46,686 nt of DNA from 66-474 sp035249175 (GTDB lineage: Bacteria; Pseudomonadota; Gammaproteobacteria; Xanthomonadales; Rhodanobacteraceae). Position numbers and translations under genes: made by a program. Positions 18,244 to 26,345 of this stretch are shown piece by piece. The notes under the pieces were generated by a model, which saw only the letters and a program-made list of their open reading frames with translations, was not told the origin of the DNA and searched no databases. The stretch is taken from positions 1 through 46,686 of the forward strand of contig DATFGT010000076.1 of NCBI GenBank assembly GCA_035249175.1. The letters run 5' to 3'. Every line of letters starts with the position of its first letter. Position 1 is the first letter of the stretch.

Positions 18244-18298
18244 GCTGCGAGGCCCAAATCCTAAGTGCTTCTCGTGATTTGAGCGTCGTTTTTCGGCA

Positions 18299-20110
18299 AT
18301 GGGGCAGGCGATGGCGGCAAATCCGAATTCGACGTCGGTGATCGGCCGGCACGGACGACTGGAATTGGCCGAAGTGCTGGCGGCATTGATCGCCGACGGG
18401 CTGCTGGCCGCCGAAGACGCCAAGCGCATCCGCACGACCACCCGCGCGGGCCGTGGCGCGGTCGAGCTGCATCCGCTGGTGGTGATCGCCAGCGCCAAAC
18501 CCGAGAACCGTGCCGATCCCGGCAAACCGCTGACGGTGGAATCGCTGACCGTGTGGCTGGCCGAGAAGTCAGGCCTGCCATACCTCAAGATCGATCCAAT
18601 GAAAATCGACGTGGCGGCGGTGACCCAGGCCGTGAGCCAAGCCTACGCGCAGCGCCACCGCATCCTGCCGGTTGCGGTCGCGCACGGTGCGGTCACGTTC
18701 GCCAGTGCCGAGCCGTTCGATGCGCACTGGGCCGCAGATCTTTCGCAGATGCTGCGGCGCGAAGTGAAGCGCGTGGTCGCGAATCCGCTGGATGTCCATC
18801 GCTACCTGATGGAGTTCTACGGCGTGCAACGCTCGATCGCCAAGGCGCGCGAGGCCAAGCAGGATTCCGCCGACGGTTCCGCAATCCTGAATTTCGAGCA
18901 ATTGCTGGAACTCGGCAAGTCCGGCGAGATCGGTGCGGACGATCGCCACGTGGTCCACATCGTCGACTGGTTGCTGCAATACGCGTTCGAGCAGCGCGCC
19001 TCGGACATCCATCTGGAACCGCGGCGCGAGGCCGCGCAGATCCGCTTCCGCATCGACGGCGTGATGCACAAGGTGTTCGAATTGCCGCCCGCGGTGATGA
19101 CGGCGGTGACCGCGCGCATCAAGATCCTCGCGCGCCTCGATGTCGCCGAAAAACGCCGGCCGCAGGACGGCCGCATCAAGACCCGTTCGGCGGGCGGACG
19201 TGAAGTGGAGTTGCGCATCTCCTCGATGCCGACCGCGTTCGGCGAGAAGATCGTGATGCGCATCTTCGACCCCGACATCGTGGTGAAGCAATTCGCGCAG
19301 CTCGGATTCTCCGACGAAGAAGAGAAAACCTGGCGCGGCATGGTCGAGCGCCCGCACGGCATCGTGCTGGTGACGGGCCCGACCGGTTCCGGCAAAACCA
19401 CCACGCTGTATTCCACGCTGAAGCACTTGGCGCGGCCGGAACTGAACGTGTGCACCGTCGAAGACCCGATCGAAATGGTGTCGCCGGAGTTCAACCAGTC
19501 GCAAGTCCAACCCGCAATTGATTTCGATTTCGCGGCCGGCGTGCGCACGTTGTTGCGCCAGGATCCCGACATCATCATGGTGGGCGAAATCCGCGATCTC
19601 GAAACCGCGCAGATGGCGGTACAGGCTTCGCTCACCGGGCACCTGGTTCTGTCGACACTGCACACCAACGACGCGCCCTCCGCGATCACGCGTTTGCTGG
19701 ATCTCGGCGTGCCGCATTACCTGATCCAATCCACCCTCGCGGGCGTGGTCGCGCAACGGCTGGTGCGCACGCTGTGCCCGCATTGCAAGATCAAGGCAAA
19801 GCAGAACCCGCAGACCTGGTCGGTGCTGACGCGTGGCTGGGTGCTGCCGCCGCCCGCCGAAGTGTACCAACCGGCCGGTTGCCTCGAATGTCGCAACACC
19901 GGTTACCTCGGGCGCACCGGTGTGTACGAGATGATGGCGGTGTCGACGCGTCTGCGCGGGATGATCACGGCCAACCTCGACCTCGACGCGTTCACCGGCG
20001 GTGCGTTGGAAGAGGGCATGCAGCCGCTGCGCATTTCCGCCGCGACCCAGGTGCGGCGCGGCGTCACGACTGTCGAGGAAGTCTTGTCGGTATTGCCGGC
20101 TGCCGAATGA
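18299..20110 (+). CDS. Orphan GspE/PilB-type secretion or pilus ATPase
   Basis: A 603-residue protein. An N-terminal MshEN/GspE-N-like domain is followed by the core ATPase with Walker A GPTGSGKTTT (from about residue 360), the Asp box TVEDPIE, the His box TLHTND and Walker B IIMVGEIRD (about residue 424). A tetracysteine zinc motif follows, with CPHC (about 492) and CLEC (about 528). This is the layout of the motor ATPases of type II secretion (GspE) and type IV pili (PilB). No other gsp or pil gene is nearby, so the machine it serves cannot be told. The start is uncertain between ATG 18299 and ATG 18311; neither has a clear ribosome site. Confidence 0.9.
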   Translation: MGQAMAANPNSTSVIGRHGRLELAEVLAALIADGLLAAEDAKRIRTTTRAGRGAVELHPLVVIASAKPENRADPGKPLTVESLTVWLAEKSGLPYLKIDPMKIDVAAVTQAVSQAYAQRHRILPVAVAHGAVTFASAEPFDAHWAADLSQMLRREVKRVVANPLDVHRYLMEFYGVQRSIAKAREAKQDSADGSAILNFEQLLELGKSGEIGADDRHVVHIVDWLLQYAFEQRASDIHLEPRREAAQIRFRIDGVMHKVFELPPAVMTAVTARIKILARLDVAEKRRPQDGRIKTRSAGGREVELRISSMPTAFGEKIVMRIFDPDIVVKQFAQLGFSDEEEKTWRGMVERPHGIVLVTGPTGSGKTTTLYSTLKHLARPELNVCTVEDPIEMVSPEFNQSQVQPAIDFDFAAGVRTLLRQDPDIIMVGEIRDLETAQMAVQASLTGHLVLSTLHTNDAPSAITRLLDLGVPHYLIQSTLAGVVAQRLVRTLCPHCKIKAKQNPQTWSVLTRGWVLPPPAEVYQPAGCLECRNTGYLGRTGVYEMMAVSTRLRGMITANLDLDAFTGGALEEGMQPLRISAATQVRRGVTTVEEVLSVLPAAE

Positions 20111-20240
20111 TCTGTTTCCGCAGAGCTTTCACGGATAAGCAATGAACGTCCCGGCATTGCCGGCGGCGGCGCCGATATGGCGCCGCCCTTCGCCACCCAG
20201 GTGAAGGATCGCGCGAACCAGCGGCCGCGCTTGTCGCGTC

Positions 20241-20969
20241 TCAGGACCCCGACGCTGGCGGCGCGGCGCCCGAGAATTTGATGGCCTCGGCGCCGGTGAT
20301 CGGCCCGGCCACATGAGCCTGATCGCTGACGTAAAGCTTCACGGGGCGCTCGAACGTCAGCGGACCGTTCACGGTGGCGCCCGCGCCGATCGTGATGCGC
20401 GGGATGTTGTCACTGCTGAAGTGGATGCCGAATACGCCGTTGTCGTTGGGCTTCTTCACCTTGATCCCGCCGTCGATCACGGCATTGCCGGTGACGTCGA
20501 TGTCGCCGTTGACCGTGGTGATGCCCTGGCCGACGTGCGCGGCGTCGATCGTGATGTGGCTGTTGACATTGGTCAGCTTGCCTTTGACGGCCGAGCCGGC
20601 GGCCAGGCTGAGCGCGCCGTTCACGGCGGTGACGTCCCCGGAAACCGTTGCGCTCTTTTCCAGCGTTACGCCGCCATTCACGGTATCGATGCTGCCGACC
20701 GTGGCGTGCTCGCCCAGCGTGATGCCGCCGTTGACGGTGCTGGCGTTGCCCACTTGCGCGCCGTTGGCGATGTGGATGGAGCCGTTCACGGTGGAGGCCT
20801 TCTCGGCCTTGGCGTTGGCTTCGACATGTACGGAGCCGTTCACGGTACTGGCGTCGGAAACACTCGAGCCAGCAGGAACATCGACCGAGCCGTTGACGCC
20901 GCTGACGCAAGCGGTGAGCGCAAGCGGCAGGACCAGCAGGGCGAGGGTGCAAAGACGTGCGGATCGCAT
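20241..20969 (-). CDS. Beta-helix repeat lipoprotein, bactofilin-like
   Basis: A 242-residue protein with a lipoprotein signal (MRSARLCTLALLVLPLALTAC, lipobox LTAC). The mature part is made of about nine imperfect repeats of roughly 18-20 residues built around TVNG (for example ASTVNGSIHI, ASTVNGGITL, IDTVNGGVTL, ITTVNGDIDV). They alternate with Gly/Ala/Val turns, as expected for a left-handed or bactofilin-like beta-helix. The C-terminus carries ERPVKLYVSDQAHVAG. ATG 20969 has AGGAGG five bases upstream. It has no catalytic motif and is probably a structural or polymer-forming envelope protein. It is divergent from gpmA with a 13-base palindrome between them. Confidence 0.8.
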   Translation of the reverse strand: MRSARLCTLALLVLPLALTACVSGVNGSVDVPAGSSVSDASTVNGSVHVEANAKAEKASTVNGSIHIANGAQVGNASTVNGGITLGEHATVGSIDTVNGGVTLEKSATVSGDVTAVNGALSLAAGSAVKGKLTNVNSHITIDAAHVGQGITTVNGDIDVTGNAVIDGGIKVKKPNDNGVFGIHFSSDNIPRITIGAGATVNGPLTFERPVKLYVSDQAHVAGPITGAEAIKFSGAAPPASGS

Positions 20970-21055
20970 GGGAACCTCCTGCGCGGTGCGCGTGACGTGT
21001 CGTTGGCAGACCCCTTGATCGTGCCTGACTAGTGTGGTGTTGACAATAGGTCCAA

Positions 21056-21068
21056 GGTCACCGTGACC
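21056..21068. promoter_or_regulatory. Palindrome GGTCACcGTGACC, possible operator
   Basis: A perfect 6-bp inverted repeat around a central C lies between the divergent beta-helix lipoprotein and gpmA genes. On the minus strand, TTGGTC and TATTGT at 16-base spacing form a possible promoter for the lipoprotein, and the palindrome overlaps that -35 box. The regulator is unknown. Confidence 0.35.
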
Positions 21069-21214
21069 AATGGCATGCGATCGCCATGATCGCGCCGCTG
21101 TCCTCTTTGCGGCATCGCCACCGTATTTTGACCCCTGGACACCAAAACGGCCACCTCCTGCGACGGCGAGCCGGCGATCATTAGAATGCATCGATTTCCC
21201 AAGCGAGCAAAGCC

Positions 21215-21958
21215 ATGCATACCCTCGTGATGATTCGCCACGGCCAGTCGCTGTGGAACAGGGAAAACCGCTTCACCGGCTGGGCCGACATCGACCTGTC
21301 CGAACAGGGCCGCGCCGAGGCGCGCGAGGCGGGCGAGTTGCTGAAGCGGGAGGGGTACGGGTTCGACGTCGCACATACATCGGTGCTGACGCGCGCGGTG
21401 CACACCCTGTGGGGCGTGATGGATGCGATGGACCTTGCATGGCTTCCGGTGCTGACCGACTGGCGTTTGAACGAACGTCACTACGGCGCATTGACCGGGT
21501 TGAACAAGGCCGAGATTGCAGCGAAGCACGGCGACGAGCAGGTGCATATCTGGCGTCGCAGCTACGACGTGCCGCCACCCCCGTTGGACCCGGCCGGCAA
21601 CTTCTGCGCCAGCGATCCGCGCTATGCGAAGCTCGATCCCGCGCAGATTCCGCTGACCGAGTGCCTGAAGGACACCGTTGCGCGCGTGCTGCCGTACTGG
21701 CACGAAGTGCTGGCGCCCGCGATGCTTGCCGGGCAGCGCGTGCTGGTGTCGGCGCACGGCAATTCCATGCGCGCGCTGGTGAAGTATCTCGACGGCATTT
21801 CCGACGCCGATATCACCGCCCTCAATATTCCCAACGGCGTGCCATTGGTCTACCGCTTCGACGACACGCTGAAGCCCGTCGAACATTTCTACCTCGGTGA
21901 CGCTGCCGCCATCGCGGCGAAGGAGGCCGCGGTCGCGGCCCAAGGGCGCGCCAGGTAG
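21215..21958 (+). CDS. gpmA: 2,3-bisphosphoglycerate-dependent phosphoglycerate mutase
   Basis: A 247-residue protein of normal dPGM length. The phosphohistidine motif is IRHGQSLWN (His9). RFTGWADIDLSEQG, LTDWRLNERHYGALTG and the second catalytic His in SAHGNSMRALVK follow. It interconverts 3- and 2-phosphoglycerate in glycolysis and gluconeogenesis in the cytoplasm. It is a single-gene unit followed by an imperfect hairpin (about 21976-22015) before the convergent ubiB. Confidence 0.97.
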   Translation: MHTLVMIRHGQSLWNRENRFTGWADIDLSEQGRAEAREAGELLKREGYGFDVAHTSVLTRAVHTLWGVMDAMDLAWLPVLTDWRLNERHYGALTGLNKAEIAAKHGDEQVHIWRRSYDVPPPPLDPAGNFCASDPRYAKLDPAQIPLTECLKDTVARVLPYWHEVLAPAMLAGQRVLVSAHGNSMRALVKYLDGISDADITALNIPNGVPLVYRFDDTLKPVEHFYLGDAAAIAAKEAAVAAQGRAR

Positions 21959-21975
21959 GTTGGCGCCGAGCGCAT

Positions 21976-22015
21976 GCGAAGCCCATCATGGTCCGGCAAG
22001 GATGGGGGCTTTCGC
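21976..22015. terminator. Weak terminator-like hairpin between gpmA and ubiB
   Basis: GCGAAGCCCATC pairs imperfectly, with two bulges, with GATGGGGGCTTTCGC. Only a short T run is present. It lies in the 99-base gap between convergent genes. Confidence 0.35.
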
Positions 22016-22057
22016 CAATGAAGCGGCGTCAGCCCGACCTGCGCCATCCGCAAGGAA

Positions 22058-23791
22058 CTATTCTTTCGTCCGCTTCCAGGGCCACGCAGCCGCAAAGCTC
22101 GCCATGCTGATCGCAGCGAGGATGATCGGCGGCCAGAAGCCGTAACGGTCACCGAGTGCGAACACCAGGCCGGCGCCGACCAGCAGGGCACCGCCGAAGG
22201 TCGCGACGAGGATGCGGCGCTGGGTTTCGCGACCGAGCATGCGCAGGTGTTCCAGCTCGCGTTCGCCGAACTGCAGCGGACCATTGCCTTCGGCCAGCGC
22301 CTCCAGCGCGTCATGGATGCGCTCGGGAATCAGTGGCGCGATGCGCAACCATTCGGGAATGCGCTTGCGGATTTCGCGGAGCGCGTGGCGCGCGCTGTAG
22401 CGGTCGGCCAGGATGCGCTTCAGCACCGGTTGCGCCACCGACCAGATGTCGATGTCCGGATCGAGCTGGCGTCCGAGGCCTTCGACATTGAGCAGCGTCT
22501 TTTGCAGCAGGATCAGTTGCGGTTGCAGGGTCAGCTCGAACTTGCGCGCGGTGCTGAACAACTTCGCCACCACTTCGGCCAGCGAGATTTCCGACAGCGG
22601 ACGCGTGAAATACGGTTCGCACACCGTGCGCACGGCGGCTTCCAGTTCATCCACGCGGATGTGGCGCGGCATCCAGCCGGCCTCGAGATGCAGTTCGGCG
22701 ATGCGGCGGTAATTGCGCTCGAACATCGCGATGAAGTTTTCCGCCAACCAGTACTGGTCCTGGTCCGGTAGCGAACCCATGATCCCGAAGTCCAGCGCGA
22801 TGAAGCGCGGATCGCGGGTGCGCGTGGGATCGACCCAGATGTTGCCGGGGTGCGCATCGGCGTGGAAGAAGTTGTCGCGAAATACCTGCTCGTAAAAAAG
22901 ACGTACGCCCTTTTCCGCCAGCCGGCGTCGGTCGATGCCGGCCTTGTCGAGCGCCACCACGTCGTCGGCCGGGATGCCGTGCACGCGCTCCATCGTCAAC
23001 ACTTTCTCGCCGGTATGCGACCAGAAGATCTGCGGCACGTACAGGTCATCGGAGTTGTCGAAATTGCGGCGCAGCAGGCTGGCGTTGGCGCCCTCGTTTT
23101 GCAGATTCAGCTCGTTGTGCAGGGTCTTGGCGACTTCGTCGAACAGGTCGCGGGGGCGGATCTTGTCGGCTTGCGGATGCCAGCGCTGCACCAGCTGCGC
23201 GATCGCATCCAGCAGTTCGAGATTGCGGCGCACGTTGACCGCGACGTTCGGGCGCAGCACCTTGACCACCACGTCGCGCGCGACGGGCGGCGCTGGCGCT
23301 GGCTGCTGCATGGTTCCGTCGGCGGCGTAGGGCGCCGCGTGGCGCGAAGCGGTGGATGCCGGCAGCAGACGCGCGGCGTGGACCTGGGCGATGGATGCAG
23401 ACGCCAGTGGGGTTTCGTCGAAACTCGCGTACAGCTCGCCGATCGGCTTGCCCAGCGACTCCTCGACGATCGCCCGCGCGAGGGCACCCGGAAACGGCGG
23501 CACCTGGTCCTGCAGGTGCGCGAGCTCGTCGGCCACGTCCTGGGGGATCAGATCGCGTCGGGTGGACAGCACCTGGCCCGCCTTCACCCAGATCGGACCG
23601 AGTTCGGTGAGCGCGAGGCGCAGGCGCGCGCCTCGCGGCAGCATCGCGATCTTGCGCCGGCGCGGCAGCAGTGCACGCAGCCAGCGCAGCGGCCGCATCG
23701 CATGCTGTTCATCGATCAGGTCATCGATGCGGTAGCGCACCAGCACCGCGGCGACGTGCAGCACGCGCGGCAACAGGCGCAGGGGTGTCAT
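22058..23791 (-). CDS. ubiB: UbiB-family atypical kinase/ATPase for ubiquinone synthesis
   Basis: A 577-residue protein. The ADCK/UbiB family marks are KAGQ (Lys70 of the KxGQ motif), the Ala-rich loop ASIAQVH (132-138), VVVKV, the catalytic-loop-like FFHADAHPGN and the LDFG motif in place of DFG. Two hydrophobic helices lie at the C-terminus (about 520-570). UbiB supports the later hydroxylation steps of ubiquinone synthesis at the membrane. An Ala/Pro/Gln-rich stretch of about 28 residues (143-170) is inserted after the Ala-rich loop and looks like a flexible species-specific insert. Its ATG overlaps the ubiJ stop in an ATGA, so the two are translationally coupled. Confidence 0.95.
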   Translation of the reverse strand: MTPLRLLPRVLHVAAVLVRYRIDDLIDEQHAMRPLRWLRALLPRRRKIAMLPRGARLRLALTELGPIWVKAGQVLSTRRDLIPQDVADELAHLQDQVPPFPGALARAIVEESLGKPIGELYASFDETPLASASIAQVHAARLLPASTASRHAAPYAADGTMQQPAPAPPVARDVVVKVLRPNVAVNVRRNLELLDAIAQLVQRWHPQADKIRPRDLFDEVAKTLHNELNLQNEGANASLLRRNFDNSDDLYVPQIFWSHTGEKVLTMERVHGIPADDVVALDKAGIDRRRLAEKGVRLFYEQVFRDNFFHADAHPGNIWVDPTRTRDPRFIALDFGIMGSLPDQDQYWLAENFIAMFERNYRRIAELHLEAGWMPRHIRVDELEAAVRTVCEPYFTRPLSEISLAEVVAKLFSTARKFELTLQPQLILLQKTLLNVEGLGRQLDPDIDIWSVAQPVLKRILADRYSARHALREIRKRIPEWLRIAPLIPERIHDALEALAEGNGPLQFGERELEHLRMLGRETQRRILVATFGGALLVGAGLVFALGDRYGFWPPIILAAISMASFAAAWPWKRTKE

Positions 23792-24441
23792 GGTTTGTTG
23801 TTCCGCAGCCGTTCCACGCGCGCGCCGAGGCGATCGGCGCGCTCGCGCAGTGCGTCGACATCATCGAGAAAAGTGTTCATTTCGGCGTGCGGCACCGTGA
23901 GACGTGCCTCGTCGCGCAACCAGTCGATGCCGTCGTCGCGAAAATGCTGGGCGCCCTGGCCGATCCATTTCGCGGCATCGTGCAACGCGCGTGCGATCGC
24001 GGTGCCGGCCACTTCGCCGAATACGGTCGCGAAGGCCGCTTCGAAATCGGGTTTGTAATCGCGCGCCAGTTTCTCCACCCGCCGCGCGAGCTCCGCGTCG
24101 CCCGCAATCTCCACCTTGCCGGCCGGGTGCGTGTGGTTGTCGCGGTTCAGGGCCATTGCCAGCAGCGAGCCGGGCGTCGCGTTGACTTCGAAATCGTTCG
24201 AGTTGCCGTCGTCCCCGGCGTTGGGCGGTGGCTCGATCTGCAGCGTGCCGTTGCGCGCGGCGATCGAGAACGCGATATCCGGTCCGCGCAGGTGCACGCC
24301 GATGCGGCGCCCCTCCAGCCTGCCGATCGCCTCGCGGGTGCCAAGGTCCAGCGCGACCAGGCGATTCAGCGCAAGCGTCAGCGCAAGGCCGCCCAGTTTG
24401 CGCAGCGGATGGGGAATCCAGGCATTGGGTTCTTTGGCCAT
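23788..24441 (-). CDS. ubiJ: UbiJ, SCP2-domain ubiquinone synthesis accessory factor
   Basis: A 217-residue protein. ATG 24441 begins MAKEPNAW. An SCP2-like lipid-binding domain lies in the N-terminal 110 residues (LNRLVALDLGTREAIGRLEG, IEPPP, TPGSLLAMAL). The C-terminal coiled-coil-like segment has VDALRERADRLGARVERL. With UbiK, UbiJ is a scaffold of the cytosolic ubiquinone synthesis complex. The frame is open further upstream to 24909, but that part overlaps the divergent riboswitch and exporter and is not coding. It is the first gene of the ubiJ-ubiB pair. ubiE, which often accompanies them, is 6 kb away here. Confidence 0.92.
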   Translation of the reverse strand: MAKEPNAWIPHPLRKLGGLALTLALNRLVALDLGTREAIGRLEGRRIGVHLRGPDIAFSIAARNGTLQIEPPPNAGDDGNSNDFEVNATPGSLLAMALNRDNHTHPAGKVEIAGDAELARRVEKLARDYKPDFEAAFATVFGEVAGTAIARALHDAAKWIGQGAQHFRDDGIDWLRDEARLTVPHAEMNTFLDDVDALRERADRLGARVERLRNNKP

Positions 24442-24599
24442 CTTGCAATTGTATGTGCGTGTGCATATCAGTGCGATCATCCACGATCGCTGCGCAACAG
24501 GACGTCTGGACGATTGCGGCGACTCTTCAGCAGCACCAGAACGGGAAGCATCTGCTTGGCGTTGCATGGCGAAGAGGGAGCCCTTAAGCTGCGCGCACT

Positions 24600-24706
24600 C
24601 CGTCGGGGAGTAGCCGCCTTCGGCATGGCGTCGAGGGGCTTGCGTCAACATACTCGGCCGGCAGGCCGTGGCGCACAGCGATCCAAGCGATCGGCGAGAC
24701 CGACAG
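24600..24706 (+). ncRNA. yybP-ykoY manganese riboswitch aptamer
   Basis: The aptamer is recognisable from its conserved pieces in order: GGGGAGTAGC (24605-24614), GTCAACATACTCGG (24644-24657) and GCGAGACC (24694-24701). The closing stem P1 is GTCGG (24602-24606) with CCGAC (24700-24704). These are hallmarks of the yybP-ykoY class, which senses Mn2+. It lies directly upstream of a GDT1/UPF0016 family gene, the known Mn exporter target of this riboswitch class in gammaproteobacteria. Confidence 0.9.
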
Positions 24707-24721
24707 TTCACACGCGATGCA

Positions 24722-24770
24722 CCCGGGCCGGGTCGCGCGTGCGGATTGTCGCGTATACCCGGCCCCGGAG
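24722..24770 (+). promoter_or_regulatory. Riboswitch expression platform: ribosome-site-masking stem
   Basis: GGGCCGGGT (24725-24733) pairs perfectly with ACCCGGCCC (24757-24765). Beyond one mismatch, CC (24722-24723) pairs with GG (24767-24768). Those last two G are half of the GGAG ribosome site (24767-24770) six bases before the TTG start. The stem would therefore hide the ribosome site when the aptamer is unbound. This implies translational control, inferred from sequence only. Confidence 0.6.
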
Positions 24771-24776
24771 ATCTCC

Positions 24777-25334
24777 TTGGAAGCGTTTCTCGTTTCGCTG
24801 GGCGCGGTCGCACTGGCCGAAATCGGCGACAAGACGCAATTGCTGTCGCTGGTGCTGGCAGCGAAGTTTCGCAAGCCGTGGCCGATCTGTGCGGGCATTC
24901 TCGTTGCATCGCTGCTCAGTCACGCGATCGCGGCCGAGCTCGGCGCATGGCTGGCGCAGTGGATGACGCCCGAAGTGCAGCGTTGGCTGATCGGATTGTC
25001 GTTCCTGGCGGTCGCCGCGTGGGCGTTGTTGCCGGAGAAAGAAGAACCCGTCGATGCGCTGAAGCGACGCGGACGCGGCGTGTTCGTGGCATCGGTGATC
25101 GCATTCTTCCTGGCCGAACTCGGCGACCGCACGCAAATCGCGACGGTGGTGCTGGGGGCGCAATACCACCCGCTATGGCAAGTGATTGCAGGCAGCACCG
25201 CGGGCATGCTGGTCGCGAATGTGCCGGTGGTGTTCCTTGGCGCACGCTTTGCGGCGCATCTGCCGCTGCGCGCGACACGGCTTGCTGCAGCGGCGCTGTT
25301 TGCTGCGCTGGGTGTGTGGATCTTGCTCCGCTGA
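24777..25334 (+). CDS. mneA: GDT1/TMEM165 (UPF0016) family manganese exporter
   Basis: A 185-residue membrane protein with six hydrophobic helices in two halves. Each half carries the family motif E-x-G-D-K/R-T: ALAEIGDKTQ near residue 15 and FFLAELGDRTQ in the second half. These acidic motifs form the cation path. Family members from Vibrio and Xanthomonas export Mn2+. The start is TTG 24777, with GGAG six bases upstream; the frame is open earlier, but that part lies inside the riboswitch. Expression is likely raised by Mn2+ through the yybP-ykoY element. Only 4 bases separate its stop from the convergent trmL stop. The gene symbol follows usage for characterised relatives. Confidence 0.9.
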   Translation: MEAFLVSLGAVALAEIGDKTQLLSLVLAAKFRKPWPICAGILVASLLSHAIAAELGAWLAQWMTPEVQRWLIGLSFLAVAAWALLPEKEEPVDALKRRGRGVFVASVIAFFLAELGDRTQIATVVLGAQYHPLWQVIAGSTAGMLVANVPVVFLGARFAAHLPLRATRLAAAALFAALGVWILLR

Positions 25335-25338
25335 ATGG

Positions 25339-25803
25339 TCAGACACTTCCCGGAAATCCCAGTTGCCGCCATGCTTCGTACACCGCGATCGCGACCGCGT
25401 TGGAAAGATTGAGGCTGCGGTTGTCGGGCTGCATCGGCAGCCGCAGGCGTTGAGATTCGGGAATGGCCGCAAGAATGTCGGTGGGCAGACCGCTGGTCTC
25501 GCGCCCGAACACGAACGCATCGCCATCGGCGAAGGCAGTGTCTGTGTAGCGGCGCGCCGCATGGCTGGTGAAGGCAAAAATTCGGGGGCGATTCAACGAC
25601 ACGAGACACGCATCCAGATCGTCGTACGCCATCACGCTGACGAACTCGTGGTAATCGAGCCCGGCGCGGCGCAGCTTGGGATGATCCAGCTCGAACCCGA
25701 GCGGACGGATCAGGTGCAGCGATGCGCCCGCATTGGCGCACAGCCGGATCACGTTGCCGGTGTTGGGCGGAATCTCGGGTTGGTAAAGGATGACGTGCAG
25801 CAT
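25339..25803 (-). CDS. trmL: tRNA (cytidine/uridine-34-2'-O)-methyltransferase
   Basis: A 154-residue SPOUT methyltransferase of standard TrmL length. It begins MLHVILYQPEIPPNTGN and has the knot motifs FGRETSGLP and NLSNAVAIAVYEA. It methylates the ribose of the wobble base of tRNA-Leu isoacceptors. ATG 25803 gives the family start; an in-frame codon at 25842 would add 13 residues not found in the family. No strong ribosome site is seen. Its upstream region holds several hairpins. Confidence 0.95.
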   Translation of the reverse strand: MLHVILYQPEIPPNTGNVIRLCANAGASLHLIRPLGFELDHPKLRRAGLDYHEFVSVMAYDDLDACLVSLNRPRIFAFTSHAARRYTDTAFADGDAFVFGRETSGLPTDILAAIPESQRLRLPMQPDNRSLNLSNAVAIAVYEAWRQLGFPGSV

Positions 25804-26345
25804 GGGGAGCCGCAGAATAACCTGCTGCGCTACGCGCCACATCCCCGTGGCTCGTTCAAACCGGCGATCCTGCCGGTTTGGTCGCGACGGTTCTCCAGAG
25901 GTTCCTGACCCTCGCCGGCAAATCTGCGCGCAACCATGTCCATCCGGCGCGATATGCGCCGGGGGTTTCGGGCGGCCGCTTCGCGGGCGGCCGCAATCGA
26001 GGAATCAGTGTGTTTTAACCAGAAATGCGCAGATGCCGAATATCACCACCAAGGCTGTCATTGCGTACAAGCCCCGCAGAATGATCAGTTCGCTTTTCAT
26101 GCTGTCCCCCACTGGCACAGGCGCCGGAGGCCCCGGCCTTGAGGGGAAGCATGGCGTATGCCACCGGTCGCAGGAATCGGGAGCTTCGATTCCTAACAAG
26201 TGAACTGCGTCACATTTATGTGCGGACGTTCCTGATCGCTGCAGGATCAGTGCTTCCGCGGCCGTGAAGACCTCTCGGAGACTCCGGAACGGCCTTCCAT
26301 GGCCTGACTTTCCTCAGCAGCTGCTCCGAACCGGCCAAGACAACT
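25804..26345. other. Hairpin-rich intergenic region
   Basis: 542 bases with at most one tiny gene (26005-26100). Inverted repeats are AAACCGGC/GCCGGTTT (about 25858-25879), CCGGCGC/GCGCCGG (25944-25962), GCGGCCGC repeated at 25972-25979 and 25987-25994, and AGGAATCG/CGATTCCT (26172-26194). None is followed by a T run, so they are not simple terminators. They may be structured RNA or short palindromic repeats. Confidence 0.45.
26005..26100 (-). CDS. Possible 31-residue single-helix membrane peptide
   Basis: ATG 26100 is preceded by GGGGGA four bases upstream. The product MKSELIILRGLYAMTALVV continues hydrophobic and ends FLVKTH, giving one strong transmembrane helix of about 20 residues with charged ends. 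This is the usual look of bacterial small membrane proteins. A longer frame from 26199 lacks support. No homologue is recognised. The gene is only probable, given the short length and hairpin-rich surroundings. Confidence 0.35.
   Translation of the reverse strand: MKSELIILRGLYAMTALVVIFGICAFLVKTH

Noticed and set aside
24442..24909. N-terminal extension of ubiJ to 24909
   Set aside because: It would run through the antisense of the riboswitch and the exporter start, and UbiJ homology begins at ATG 24441.
22850..24966. Plus-strand frames over ubiB and ubiJ
   Set aside because: Shadows of ubiB and ubiJ and of the riboswitch; no family features.
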